64,000 nt of DNA from DASWJZ01 sp963761005 (GTDB lineage: Bacteria; Pseudomonadota; Alphaproteobacteria; Rhizobiales; Afifellaceae): contig CAVXFK010000008.1 of assembly GCA_963761005.1 (NCBI GenBank), forward strand, positions 124,001-188,000. Reading direction: 5' to 3'. The position numbers were made by a program, and so were the translations under genes. Positions 1-9,092 of this stretch are shown one piece after another; positions within the stretch are counted from its first letter, which is position 1, and each line of letters starts with the position of its first letter. Under the pieces are notes generated by a model. The model saw nothing but the letters and a program-made list of their open reading frames with translations, had not been told where the DNA came from and did no database searches.

Positions 1-1896
1 CGAGCTGCGCGTCGCCGATGTCGCCGTAGCCGATCGACAGCTCGCGCTGCAACTCGGCATTCTTCGGGTCGGCGGCGGCGAGGCGTTCTACAATTGGAAG
101 ACTCGCCTCGTAGCTTTTGAGCGCGGCGTCGGTTTCGCCTTGCGTTATTTGAATCTCGCCGACTCCTATAAGGATGGTGGCCAGATCGCGCTCGAATTCG
201 GCGTTGCCCGGATCGGCGGCCGTTAAGCGCTCGGCGATCGGCGCGGCCCTTCTCGTAAGCTTCCCAGACTGCCGCTGAGATCGCCCTCCGCCTTCTGCAG
301 CGATCCGATCTTTTCGTGCGCGGCGACAAGCTCGTGCTGCCATCGCGTATTGCCGGGATCGGCGGAAACGAGCTTCTCGCGAACGACGAGACTTGCTTCG
401 AAGCTCTGGCGCGCGTCGCTCAGGTTTCCCTGCTCCGTTTGCACGTCGCCGATCCTTTCGAAGGCAAGCGACAGTTCGTGCCGCCATTCGGCATTGTTCG
501 GATCGCCCGCTGCGAGTTCTTGGCGAATCCGGAGGGTTGTTTCGTAGCTGGCGAGCGCCTCGGCAAGGCTCCCCCGCTTCACATTCAGGTCGCCGATCCT
601 GTCGGCAGCGGCCGCGAGATCGCGCAGCGCCTGCGGGTCATCCGAACCGTCGGCGGCGAGCTGCTCGGCAATGTTGCGATCGGTCTCGTAGCTCACAAGG
701 GCCGCGTCGAGGTCGCCATGCGCCGCGCGGAGATCGCCGATCGTGACGTGGATCGCGGCAAGCTGGTGCTGCCATGCCACCTTTTCCGGACCGGCAGCGG
801 CTCGGCGCTCCGCGATGCCGCGGCTCGCGTCGTAGGCCGAAAGCGCCGCATCGCCGTCGCCGGCCGCGCGGTAGGTATCTCCGAAGGCGACGAACATTGC
901 GGCCTGCGTGCGCAGCACGTCGTCGTTGTCGGGCGAGACCTGCGCGAGCTGGCCGACCGTACCGGCGACCCGATCGAAAACCTTGCGCATGTCTTCGACG
1001 CGTATGCCTTCGACATCGCGCAGCCCCTCCGCGACATCGGACACGATACCGTCGACGGTCTGCCGCGTTGTCTGGAAGGTCCGCTCAGCCGCTTCGCGTG
1101 CCGCCCGGTCGGAAGCCGCGTGCTCTTCGGCGAGTTGCTCAGCCGCGACGGCATGCGCTTGGCCCTCCCTGGCGAGTTCGCGTTCCTTGATCGCGTCCGC
1201 GCTCTCAAAATAGGCGGAGCCGGCCAGCCCGACACCGGCGAGGGCGACGATCAGCGAGGCGGCGATGCCGACTCGCAGGCGCCGGCCGCGCGCGCGGCGG
1301 CTGGCAAGCACCAGCTCCAGCGCTTCCTCGTTCGGCGGCGGCGCGCCGTCCGGTCGCTTGTCGGCCCAGGCTTCCGCCTCCTTCAGCGCAGAACCGCGAA
1401 GCAGAAGCTCCGGCGTGCGCTTTTGCGCGAGCCACTGCCGCCCATGCTCGGCAAGACGCGTGTGCTCGATGAGCCAATTGCCGTCGGCGTTCAGCGCATC
1501 GACCAGAGCCCCAAGATGCTTCTCGAGTTCGAAGGCGCCTTCGGCCGGCAGCGTCTCTATGCGCCCAAGCATCTCCGGCAGCGCCTCCGGCGGCACAGCC
1601 TCGATCGCCAGCGGAACCAGCCTCTTGTTCAGCCGCATCGCCTCGCCGAGCTCCCGATTGCAGCGGCGCGAGCGGACCGATTGGGCGCTGACCAGCCAGA
1701 TGATCGCATCGGAGGCACGCATGAGAATGGCGTGCTCCTCCTGCCACTGATCGCTGCAAGGAATGTCGCGGCGATCGATCGTGGCGGCGAAGCCCTGCAT
1801 CTCCAGCGCAGCTACGAGCCGGTCCGCGATTACCATGTCGCCGCGCGAATAAGAGATGTAGGCCCTCAGGCCCGTCGGGGCATCGACGCCGCTCAC
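1..1896 (-). CDS. TIR-domain, transmembrane, TPR-repeat protein (runs off the left edge)
   Basis: Role unknown. TIR domains act as NAD-cleaving enzymes or as signalling scaffolds. From a GTG at 1896 preceded by GAGG, the protein starts with a TIR domain (about residues 10-130): AYISYSRGD, a W in SDQWQEEH, and CNREL, which holds the usual catalytic-type Glu. A linker follows, then one hydrophobic span near residues 205-230, an Ala/Glu-rich probable coiled coil, and TPR-like units about 48 residues long with an ADPGN signature. The frame as read stops at 223. The stretch 1-222 continues the same repeats in another frame, and removing one base near 263-265 and one near 239-241 joins them. An upstream ATG at 2118 would overlap xerD and has no family support. 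If the TIR domain is cytosolic, the repeats would be periplasmic; that topology is inferred. Confidence 0.7.
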
Positions 1897-2083
1897 GATG
1901 CGCCTCGCAGACTTGAAGCGTGCAACGCCGGCGCACGCATCCGCGAAGAGCTGTATGCGGTGATCTCGCGCACCAAAACCCTCCGCGAGGCACGGCTTCA
2001 GGAAGCTCCGTGCAGAAGAACTATGCGTGCCTCCGGCAGCTCGCGCAAGCGAGCGATGCGCGACTCGCACGTCTTCTTGACAG

Positions 2084-3031
2084 CTAACGCTCAGCCAGCG
2101 GGTGGTGCTTGTTGACAAGCTCCTTCAGTCGCTCGTCGAGCACGTGCGTGTAGATCTGCGTCGTCGAAATATCGGCGTGGCCGAGCAGCGTCTGCACGAC
2201 GCGAAGATCGGCGCCGCCGGAGAGAAGATGCGTCGCGAAGGCATGTCGCAGCACATGCGGCGAGAGCTTGCGCGAGACGAGACCAGCACGCGTGGCGACG
2301 GTCTTCAAATCGCGCGCAAAGGCCTGCCGCGTCATGTGCCCGCTCGCGCTGTCGGACGGGAAGAGCCATTTCGAATCCGGCTTGCCGAGTGCCGCGCGCT
2401 GATCGCGATAAAGGTCGAGCGCGGCATGCGCGGCGATGTTGAGGGGCACCAGCCGTTCGCGCCCGCCCTTGCCCTTGACGGCGATGAGAGGGCGACCGCC
2501 GCGCCCGGCCGACTGCGGCAGCGCTACGAGCTCGGAAACGCGCAGCCCCGTCGCGTAGAGAAGCTCAAGCAGCGCCAACAAGCGAAGCGCGGCGAGCCGG
2601 CGAAGCGGCGTCAGCTCCGCCCCGGTCGCCGCAGTGCGCGCGGCCTCGAGCAGCCGGTCAACGTCTTCGACGGAAAGAACGTTCGGGAGAGTGCGGTGCG
2701 GCTTTGGCCGTTCCGCCGTCGCGGTCGGGTCGTCTTCACGAATCGCATCGGCGACAAGAAACTTGAAGAACTGCCTGAGCGCCGAGAGCCGGCGCGCCTG
2801 CGAGGTTGCTGCAAGACCGCGTCCGGCGAGCGAAGCGAGATAGCGGCGAACGTCGTCGGCCGAGGCAGCGGCGAGTCGACCGGTGGCGCTGCGGAAATCG
2901 TCGAGGTCGCGGCGGTAGGCGGAGAGCGTGTTCAAACTCGCGCCGCGCTCGGCAGCAAGCATCTCCAGAAACGCCTCCGTCAGCGCGGCGTCACGCGTAC
3001 CCCCACCGGGAGCCGGGCGCGCTTTGCTCAC
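2084..3031 (-). CDS. xerD: Tyrosine recombinase XerD
   Basis: Site-specific recombinase that resolves chromosome dimers at dif together with XerC. The 315-residue length is normal. The N-terminal SAM-like domain (about 15-100) recognises the core site. The catalytic domain shows the full set: Arg in ATGLRVSEL, Lys in KGKGGRERLVP, HVLRH, and LLGHADISTTQIYTHV with the second His and the nucleophilic Tyr. It lies divergently from aroK, the usual order in Hyphomicrobiales. The partner gene xerC is also in this window, near 27.2-28.2 kb. Confidence 0.95.
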   Translation of the reverse strand: MSKARPAPGGGTRDAALTEAFLEMLAAERGASLNTLSAYRRDLDDFRSATGRLAAASADDVRRYLASLAGRGLAATSQARRLSALRQFFKFLVADAIREDDPTATAERPKPHRTLPNVLSVEDVDRLLEAARTAATGAELTPLRRLAALRLLALLELLYATGLRVSELVALPQSAGRGGRPLIAVKGKGGRERLVPLNIAAHAALDLYRDQRAALGKPDSKWLFPSDSASGHMTRQAFARDLKTVATRAGLVSRKLSPHVLRHAFATHLLSGGADLRVVQTLLGHADISTTQIYTHVLDERLKELVNKHHPLAER

Positions 3032-3311
3032 GGCTGCAATCGATCGCTCGGAATGCGCACGCTCATCTCGCGCTGTCTCGGCTCAACCGAGATGACCAGG
3101 GCGACCATCCCGCCATAGATGAGTGCACCAATGAGTTCCGAGAACTACCAGTAATCGAATTAGGCTAGGCATCGATCCGCATCTTCGCCGTTCCCCGTCT
3201 AACCCGTCCGGAGCGCCGATAGCAAGGCGAGGCGGCCCCTGCGGCGGCCTGCCGCTCCGCTTGACACCTGGGGGAGCGGCAGAGCACGACGGCGCACGGA
3301 GGTTCTCGCTC

Positions 3312-3902
3312 ATGGATGCGCGCCATGCCGTCGTCGGCGGCGACCAGATCGACCGCGTTGTCTCGCGTCTCGGCAGGCGCTCGATCGTGCTCGTCGGGAT
3401 GATGGGTGCCGGCAAGACCTCGATCGGGCGGCGGCTTGCGAATCTCCTGCACCTGCCCTTCGTCGACGCCGACACGGAGATCGAGAAGGCGGCGAATCTG
3501 ACCGTTCCGGAGATCTTCGAGCACTATGGCGAAGCGCATTTCCGCGAGGGTGAGAAGCGGGTGCTGGCGCGTCTGCTTGCGAGCGGGCCGGCGGTCGTCG
3601 CGACCGGCGGCGGAGCGTTCATGAGCGAAGAGACGCGCGAACGCTGCCGCGAAAGCGCCGTCGCCGTCTGGCTCAAGGCGGATGCGCCGGTGCTGCTCGA
3701 ACGCGTGCGCAAGAAGGGAAATCGCCCGCTTCTCGATCGCCCTGACCCGGACGCCGTGATGCGGCAGCTCCTTGCGGAGCGCGAGCCGATCTACCGCCTC
3801 GCCGACATCGTCGTCGCTTCGCGCGACGGGCCGCACCAGGCCGTTGTCGCCGAGATCGTCGCGGCGCTCGACAGCCACTTGAGCAAAGGGGCGCGGCCTT
3901 GA
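3312..3902 (+). CDS. aroK: Shikimate kinase
   Basis: Phosphorylates shikimate with ATP in the chorismate (aromatic amino acid) pathway; cytosolic. About 196 residues from ATG 3312, which has GGAGG about nine bases upstream; an upstream TTG at 3261 is possible but less likely. The P-loop GMMGAGKTSIG lies near residue 27, VDADTEIE supplies the shikimate-binding Asp, ATGGGAF is the glycine loop, and NRPLL carries the lid Arg. Its TGA overlaps the TTG start of aroB, so the two are translationally coupled. Confidence 0.95.
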   Translation: MDARHAVVGGDQIDRVVSRLGRRSIVLVGMMGAGKTSIGRRLANLLHLPFVDADTEIEKAANLTVPEIFEHYGEAHFREGEKRVLARLLASGPAVVATGGGAFMSEETRERCRESAVAVWLKADAPVLLERVRKKGNRPLLDRPDPDAVMRQLLAEREPIYRLADIVVASRDGPHQAVVAEIVAALDSHLSKGARP

Positions 3903-5011
3903 GCACGGAGCGTGTCCGTGTCGAGCTCGGAGCCCGAAGCTACGACGTCTTGATCGGCCCCGGCCTTATCGCCGACGCGGGCGCGCGAATCGCCGCGCTG
4001 ATGCCCGGACGGAACCTGGCGGTCGTCACCGACGAGAACGTGGCAACGCGGCATTTGCCCCCGCTCCTCGCCGCGCTCAAGGGCGCGAAGATCGGGGCGG
4101 CCGAGATCGTCGTTCCGCCCGGCGAGGCGTCGAAGAGTTTTGGGCGCCTGCAGACCGTAGTGGAGGCGATCCTCGAGGCGCGGCTTGAGCGCGGCGACGG
4201 AGTGGTGGCGCTCGGCGGCGGCGTGGTTGGAGACCTGGCCGGTTTCGCCGCAGCCATCACGCGGCGCGGCATGCACCTGATCCAGATGCCGACGACGCTT
4301 CTGGCGCAGGTCGATTCCAGCGTCGGCGGCAAGACCGGCATTAACGCACCGCAAGGCAAGAACCTCGTCGGCGCCTTCTTCCAGCCCGACCTCGTACTTG
4401 CCGACACTGCTGCGCTCGACACGCTGCCGGCTCGCGAGTTCCGCGCCGGCTACGCCGAGATGGCGAAGGCGGGGCTGATCGGCGACGCACGCTTCTTCGA
4501 ATGGCTGGAGAAGAACCGCGGCGATGTCTTCTCGGGCAGTGCTGCGCGCATCCACGCGATCGCCGAGAGCGTGCGCTTCAAGGCGCGGACCGTCGCGGCC
4601 GACGAGCGCGAGACCGGCGAGCGTGCGCTCCTCAACCTCGGCCACACGTTCGGCCACGCGATCGAAGCAGCGTGCGGCTTCGACGCCGCGCGTCTCGTGC
4701 ACGGCGAAGCGGTCGCGATCGGCATCGTTCTCGCGCACGATTTCTCCGTCGCCGAGGGGCTCGCGCCGCCGGCCGACGCGGAGCGCGCGCGGAAGCACCT
4801 GAAGGAAGCCGGGCTACCGGTCGCGCTCGCCGACGTTCCCGGCCGGGCACTCTCGGCCGACGAACTGATGCGCCACATCGCGCAGGACAAGAAGGTGAAG
4901 CGCGGCCGGCTCACCTTCATCCTGACGCGCGGCATCGGCCAAGCCCTCATCGCCGACGACGTGTCGCCGGAGAAGGTCAAGGCGTTCCTGGAACGGCAGA
5001 TCAAGGGCTGA
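3899..5011 (+). CDS. aroB: 3-dehydroquinate synthase
   Basis: Converts DAHP to 3-dehydroquinate, using NAD and a divalent metal; second step of the shikimate pathway. 370 residues, the usual length. Starts at a TTG overlapping the aroK stop (TTGA). Visible hallmarks are GGGVVGDLAGF (NAD/substrate loop), TLLAQVDSSVGGKTGIN, the metal-binding Glu in FRAGYAEMAK and the metal His residues in NLGHTFGHAIE and VHGEAV. Convergent with bolA, about 50 bases away. Confidence 0.96.
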   Translation: MSTERVRVELGARSYDVLIGPGLIADAGARIAALMPGRNLAVVTDENVATRHLPPLLAALKGAKIGAAEIVVPPGEASKSFGRLQTVVEAILEARLERGDGVVALGGGVVGDLAGFAAAITRRGMHLIQMPTTLLAQVDSSVGGKTGINAPQGKNLVGAFFQPDLVLADTAALDTLPAREFRAGYAEMAKAGLIGDARFFEWLEKNRGDVFSGSAARIHAIAESVRFKARTVAADERETGERALLNLGHTFGHAIEAACGFDAARLVHGEAVAIGIVLAHDFSVAEGLAPPADAERARKHLKEAGLPVALADVPGRALSADELMRHIAQDKKVKRGRLTFILTRGIGQALIADDVSPEKVKAFLERQIKG

Positions 5012-5061
5012 GGCCCTTCCCCCCGCCCTTGCACGGGAAGCTTGGCGCTACGAAATAAGGC

Positions 5062-5341
5062 TCACCCGCCGGCCCCCTCGCCCGGCGCGGCGGGGCTGAC
5101 GGCAAGCGCGTGGACGGGGCCCGCCAGCTCTTCCGAAAGCACCTGGTTCACCATCCGGTGGCGCTCGACCCGGCTCTTTCCGGCAAAGGCTGAGGAGACG
5201 AGCGCAACGCGGAAATGCGTCTCCCCTTCGGGCCGCGCGCCGGCGTGGCCGGCATGCAGGTGGGAACTCGTCGACGATCTTGAGGCTCTCGGGACGGAAG
5301 GCTTCCGTGAGCTTTTCTTCAATTCGGGATTTGACCGACAC
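5062..5341 (-). CDS. bolA: BolA-family protein (frameshifted as sequenced)
   Basis: BolA proteins partner monothiol glutaredoxins in iron regulation and iron-sulfur trafficking. The N-terminal part (from GTG 5341, MSVKSRIEEKLTEAF) and the C-terminal part (HLHAGHAG, then GETHFRVALVSSAF and KSRVERHRMVNQVL) lie in different frames. They join exactly at the family signature DESHLHAGH if one of the two A residues at 5265-5266 (T on the coding strand) is removed. Corrected length is about 92 residues, normal for the family. A one-base sequencing insertion explains this best. Convergent with aroB. Confidence 0.8.
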
Positions 5342-5411
5342 GATGCCGCAATCCTTTTCTAGCACGATAACCCGCCTTGAGAGGGGCGCCGACGGAGGGC
5401 ATAGTTCCGGC

Positions 5412-6026
5412 ATGAAGCTTAACTCGGCCTACTTCAACAAGATCCGGATCGATCCCGGCACCGACCGGCCGGAGCCGGTGAGACGCGCCTGCGACATGCC
5501 CGGCTGCACCGAGGGCGGCACGCACCGCGCGCCGAAAGGTCGTGCGCAGGAAGGCGAGTATTTCTGGTTCTGCCTCGATCACGTCCGCCAGTACAACAAA
5601 TCCTACAACTACTTCAGCGGCATGAACGATGCCGCCATCCAGGCCTACCAGCGCGATGCGACGATCGGTCACCGGCCGACGTGGCAGATGGGCGTCAACG
5701 CCGGGCCGGACCAGCCGACCCGCGCGGCGCGGCCGTCCGGGTTCAACTGGGCAGGCCGCGCACGGGACCCGTTCCGCTTCTTCGGCGACGGCTTCCAGGC
5801 TCGCGGACCCGACCCGGAGCGCCGCAAAGTGCACAATATGGAGGCCCGGTCGCTCGCGACGCTCGGGCTCGAGGCGAGCGCGACCGCCGCGGAAATCAAG
5901 GCGCGCTACAAGCTTCTGGTCAAACGCCACCATCCCGACGCCAACGGCGGCGACCGCTCGCTCGAGGATCGCCTGAGAGAGATTATCCAGGCTTACAGCT
6001 ATCTGAAGAGCGTCGGTTTCTGCTAA
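5412..6026 (+). CDS. J-domain protein with N-terminal Cys motif
   Basis: 204 residues from ATG 5412. The C-terminal 60 residues form a J-domain with the HPD motif (KRHHPDANGG), expected to stimulate an Hsp70 ATPase. The N-terminal half has a Cys/His cluster, CDMPGC followed by FCLDH, which could bind a metal, and a central Pro/Gly/Arg-rich linker. It is the small J-protein usually found just upstream of cobS in alphaproteobacteria. Its client is unknown. The spacing to cobS is 70 bases on the same strand, so co-transcription is plausible. Confidence 0.85.
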   Translation: MKLNSAYFNKIRIDPGTDRPEPVRRACDMPGCTEGGTHRAPKGRAQEGEYFWFCLDHVRQYNKSYNYFSGMNDAAIQAYQRDATIGHRPTWQMGVNAGPDQPTRAARPSGFNWAGRARDPFRFFGDGFQARGPDPERRKVHNMEARSLATLGLEASATAAEIKARYKLLVKRHHPDANGGDRSLEDRLREIIQAYSYLKSVGFC

Positions 6027-6096
6027 TTCCCTTGCGACTCCGCTTTCGGGCGAAGATCCGCGGAGCGCCGGACATCCCGTCCAAGAGGACCATTCG

Positions 6097-7083
6097 ATGA
6101 CTGCGACCGCCGAACAATTGCTCGCGGAACCCGACATGACGGTTTCCGCCCGGCAGCTCTTCGGGATCGATTCCGATCTCGAAGTGCCAGCCTTCTCGGC
6201 GCCGAACGAGCACGTTCCCGAAGTCGACGAGGACTATCTCTTCGACCGCGAGACGACGCTCGCCATTCTCGCGGGGTTTGCGCGGAACCGCCGCGTCATC
6301 GTCACCGGCTATCACGGCACGGGCAAGTCGACGCATATCGAGCAGGTGGCGGCGCGGCTCAACTGGCCGTGCGTCCGCGTCAACCTCGACAGCCACATCA
6401 GCCGTATCGACCTTGTCGGCAAGGACGCGATCGTGTTGAAGGAGGGCAAGCAGGTCACCGAGTTCCGCGACGGGATTCTACCCTGGGCCTATCAGCACAA
6501 CGTCGCGCTCTGCTTCGACGAGTACGACGCGGGGCGGCCCGACGTGATGTTCGTGATCCAGCGCGTGCTTGAATCGTCCGGCCGGCTGACGCTGCTCGAC
6601 CAGAGCCGGGTGATCAAGCCGCATCCGGCGTTCCGGCTCTTCGCCACCGCCAACACGATCGGGCTCGGCGACACCTCCGGCCTCTATCACGGCACGCAGC
6701 AGATCAACCAGGCGCAGATGGACCGCTGGTCGATCGTCACGACCTTGAACTACCTGCCGCACGACAACGAGGTCGACATCGTGCTCGCCAAGGTGAAGGG
6801 GCTCAGGACTCCGAAGGGCCGTGAGCAGGCAAGCCGCATGGTGCGCGTCGCCGATCTTACGCGGAACGCCTTCATGAACGGCGACATCTCGACCGTCATG
6901 AGCCCGCGCACCGTTATCACCTGGGGGGAGAACGCCGAGATTTTCGGCGACCTCGGCTTCGCCTTCCGCGTCACGTTCCTGAACAAGTGCGACGAGCTGG
7001 AGCGCCCGCTGGTTGCGGAATTCTATCAGCGCGCGCTCGGCGTGGAGCTGCCGGAATCCTCGGCCAACGTGGTTCTGAGCTAG
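6097..7083 (+). CDS. cobS: Cobaltochelatase ATPase subunit CobS
   Basis: AAA+ ATPase of the aerobic cobaltochelatase, which with CobT powers cobalt insertion into hydrogenobyrinate a,c-diamide by CobN in vitamin B12 synthesis. 328 residues. Walker A is GYHGTGKST (about residue 72) and Walker B is CFDEYDAGRPD; FATANTIGLGD resembles the sensor region. Followed by cobT after a 128-base gap that holds stable hairpins. cobN is not in the window. CobS/CobT-like pairs also occur with other substrates, but the sequence and pairing fit the canonical enzyme. Confidence 0.93.
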   Translation: MTATAEQLLAEPDMTVSARQLFGIDSDLEVPAFSAPNEHVPEVDEDYLFDRETTLAILAGFARNRRVIVTGYHGTGKSTHIEQVAARLNWPCVRVNLDSHISRIDLVGKDAIVLKEGKQVTEFRDGILPWAYQHNVALCFDEYDAGRPDVMFVIQRVLESSGRLTLLDQSRVIKPHPAFRLFATANTIGLGDTSGLYHGTQQINQAQMDRWSIVTTLNYLPHDNEVDIVLAKVKGLRTPKGREQASRMVRVADLTRNAFMNGDISTVMSPRTVITWGENAEIFGDLGFAFRVTFLNKCDELERPLVAEFYQRALGVELPESSANVVLS

Positions 7084-7096
7084 TGCCGAGCGAAGG

Positions 7097-7197
7097 ATAC
7101 TCCAGTCATCCTCGGACGCGCGAAGCGCGATCCGAGGACCGAGTATAGTCAACAGCAGGCGGCGTTGGACCTCGGGTCGCGCTACGCTTGCCCGAGG
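7097..7197. repeat. Nested hairpins in the cobS-cobT gap
   Basis: TCCTCGGA (7109-7116) pairs with TCCGAGGA (7131-7138), with an inner CGCGC/GCGCG arm. An outer ATACTC (7097-7102) pairs with GAGTAT (7141-7146). A second hairpin, CCTCGGG (7170-7176) with CCCGAGG (7191-7197), follows. The layout resembles the dispersed palindromic intergenic elements common in Hyphomicrobiales. No T-tract follows, so this is not a simple terminator. It may set the relative levels of the cobS and cobT messages. Confidence 0.6.
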
Positions 7198-7211
7198 GTG
7201 ACGAGAGAGAG

Positions 7212-9092
7212 ATGGCGAGCAAGAAGCGCGAGGCACCGACCGAGCCGTTCAAGCGCGCGGTGGCCGGCTGCGTGCGCGCGGTCGCCGGCAAGCACGACCT
7301 CGACGTCTCGTTCGCCGCCGACCGCCCGCTGCTTCTTGCGCAGAAGGTCCGCCTTCCCGAGCCCCCGCGCCGGCTGACGCAGCAGGATGCGGCGATCACG
7401 CGCGGCATCGGCGACGCGATGGCGCTTCGGCTCGCCTGCCACGACAGCAAGGTGCATCGGCGCTTCTCGCCGGAAGGACGGCAGGCGCGCGCCATCTTCG
7501 ACGCCGTCGAGCAGGCGCGCTGCGAGGCGCTCGGCTCACGCCGCATGGACGGCATGCGCGCCAATCTCGGCGCCATGCTGCAGGACCGCTACCACCGCGC
7601 CAATCTCGAGGAGATCAGCGAGCAGTCGGAAGCGCCGATGGAAGACGCCATCTCGTTGATGGTGCGCGAACGGCTGACCGGAGCGCAGCCGCCGAAGGCC
7701 GCGCGCAAGGTCGTAGAGCTCTGGCGCGACACCATCGAGACGAAGGCCGGCGACGAGCTCGACCGCCTGGGCACGATGGCGGAAGACCAGAACGCCTTCG
7801 CCGAGGCGGTGCGCGATCTGCTCGTGTCGCTCGACATGGGCGAGGAGCTCGGGCCCGAATCCGACGAGAGCGACGAGGACGAGAGCGACGACGCGGAGAG
7901 CACACCGGAGAACAACGAGGCGGCGCGCGGCGAGGCCGACCAGGATCAGTCATCCGACGAGCAGCAGTCCGAATCGTCGCGCGAGGAGGAGGAAGCTGGC
8001 GAGAAGGACGATTCCGACGCCAGCTCGGAGGATTTCTCCGAGGAGGATGCCGCCGCCGACCGCGAGCCATCGGGCGAGGCGCGACGCCCCGATTTCAGCG
8101 GCAGGAACGAGCCGCAGATCGACTACAAGATCTTCTCCACCAGGCACGACGAGATCGTGAACGCGGAGGACCTCTGCCCGCCGGAGGAGCTCGATCGGCT
8201 GCGCGCCTTCCTCGACAAGCAGCTCGCCAGCCTGCACGGCGCCGTCGCGCGGCTTGCGAACCGGCTGCAGCGCCGGCTCCTGGCGCAGCAGAACCGCGCC
8301 TGGGACTTCGACCTCGAAGAGGGCATCCTCGACCCCGCGAGGCTCTCGCGCGTCGTCATCGATCCGCTTTCGCCGCTCTCTTTCAAGCAGGAGCGCGACA
8401 CCGCCTTCCGCGACACGGTGGTGACGCTCCTCCTCGACAATTCCGGCTCGATGCGCGGCCGCCCGATCACGGTCGCGGCGACCTGTGCCGACATCCTGGC
8501 GCGCACGCTCGAGCGTTGCGGCGTCAAGGTCGAGATTCTGGGTTTCACCACGCGCGCCTGGAAGGGCGGGCAGTCGCGCGAGGAATGGCTGCGCGCTGGA
8601 AAGCCGCCGCATCCGGGGCGGCTCAACGACCTTCGCCACATCATCTACAAGCCCGCCGACGCACCGTGGCGGCGCGTGCGCCGCAACCTCGCGCTGATGA
8701 TGCGCGAGGGGCTTCTGAAGGAGAACATCGACGGCGAGGCGCTCGAGTGGGCGCACCGGCGGCTTCTCGTCAGGCCCGAGCAGCGCAAGATCCTGATGGT
8801 GATCTCCGACGGCGCGCCGGTCGACGACGCCACGCTCTCCGTCAACAGCGGCAACTATCTCGAACGGCATCTGCGCTACATGATCGAGGAGATCGAGCAG
8901 CGCTCGCCGGTCGAATTGATCGCCATCGGCATCGGCCACGACGTGACGCGTTACTACACGCGCGCCGTTACCATCGTCGACGCGGAAGAGCTTGCCGGCG
9001 CCATGATGGAGAAGCTCGCCGAGCTCTTCGACGAGAAGCCGACAATGCCTGCGCGCGGCAATACACGACGGCCGCGACGGCGCGCAGCGTGA
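7212..9092 (+). CDS. cobT: Cobaltochelatase subunit CobT
   Basis: Partner of CobS in the aerobic cobaltochelatase. About 626 residues from ATG 7212 (preceded by GAGAGAG). An N-terminal CobT domain is followed by a long Glu/Asp/Ser-rich acidic stretch (about residues 215-295) and a C-terminal von Willebrand A domain with the metal-binding LLLDNSGSMRG (about residue 410). The VWA domain binds the ATPase ring and the acidic region is typical of CobT. The TGA overlaps the GTG start of the next gene. Confidence 0.93.
   Translation: MASKKREAPTEPFKRAVAGCVRAVAGKHDLDVSFAADRPLLLAQKVRLPEPPRRLTQQDAAITRGIGDAMALRLACHDSKVHRRFSPEGRQARAIFDAVEQARCEALGSRRMDGMRANLGAMLQDRYHRANLEEISEQSEAPMEDAISLMVRERLTGAQPPKAARKVVELWRDTIETKAGDELDRLGTMAEDQNAFAEAVRDLLVSLDMGEELGPESDESDEDESDDAESTPENNEAARGEADQDQSSDEQQSESSREEEEAGEKDDSDASSEDFSEEDAAADREPSGEARRPDFSGRNEPQIDYKIFSTRHDEIVNAEDLCPPEELDRLRAFLDKQLASLHGAVARLANRLQRRLLAQQNRAWDFDLEEGILDPARLSRVVIDPLSPLSFKQERDTAFRDTVVTLLLDNSGSMRGRPITVAATCADILARTLERCGVKVEILGFTTRAWKGGQSREEWLRAGKPPHPGRLNDLRHIIYKPADAPWRRVRRNLALMMREGLLKENIDGEALEWAHRRLLVRPEQRKILMVISDGAPVDDATLSVNSGNYLERHLRYMIEEIEQRSPVELIAIGIGHDVTRYYTRAVTIVDAEELAGAMMEKLAELFDEKPTMPARGNTRRPRRRAA

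Noticed and set aside
316..2115. Long plus-strand open frame opposite the TIR gene
   Set aside because: It reads Arg/Gly-rich text without domain character; the TIR and repeat motifs on the minus strand explain the stretch.
8516..9088. Upstream extension of the phytase-like gene
   Set aside because: It lies inside cobT in another frame and the signal peptide begins only at 9089.
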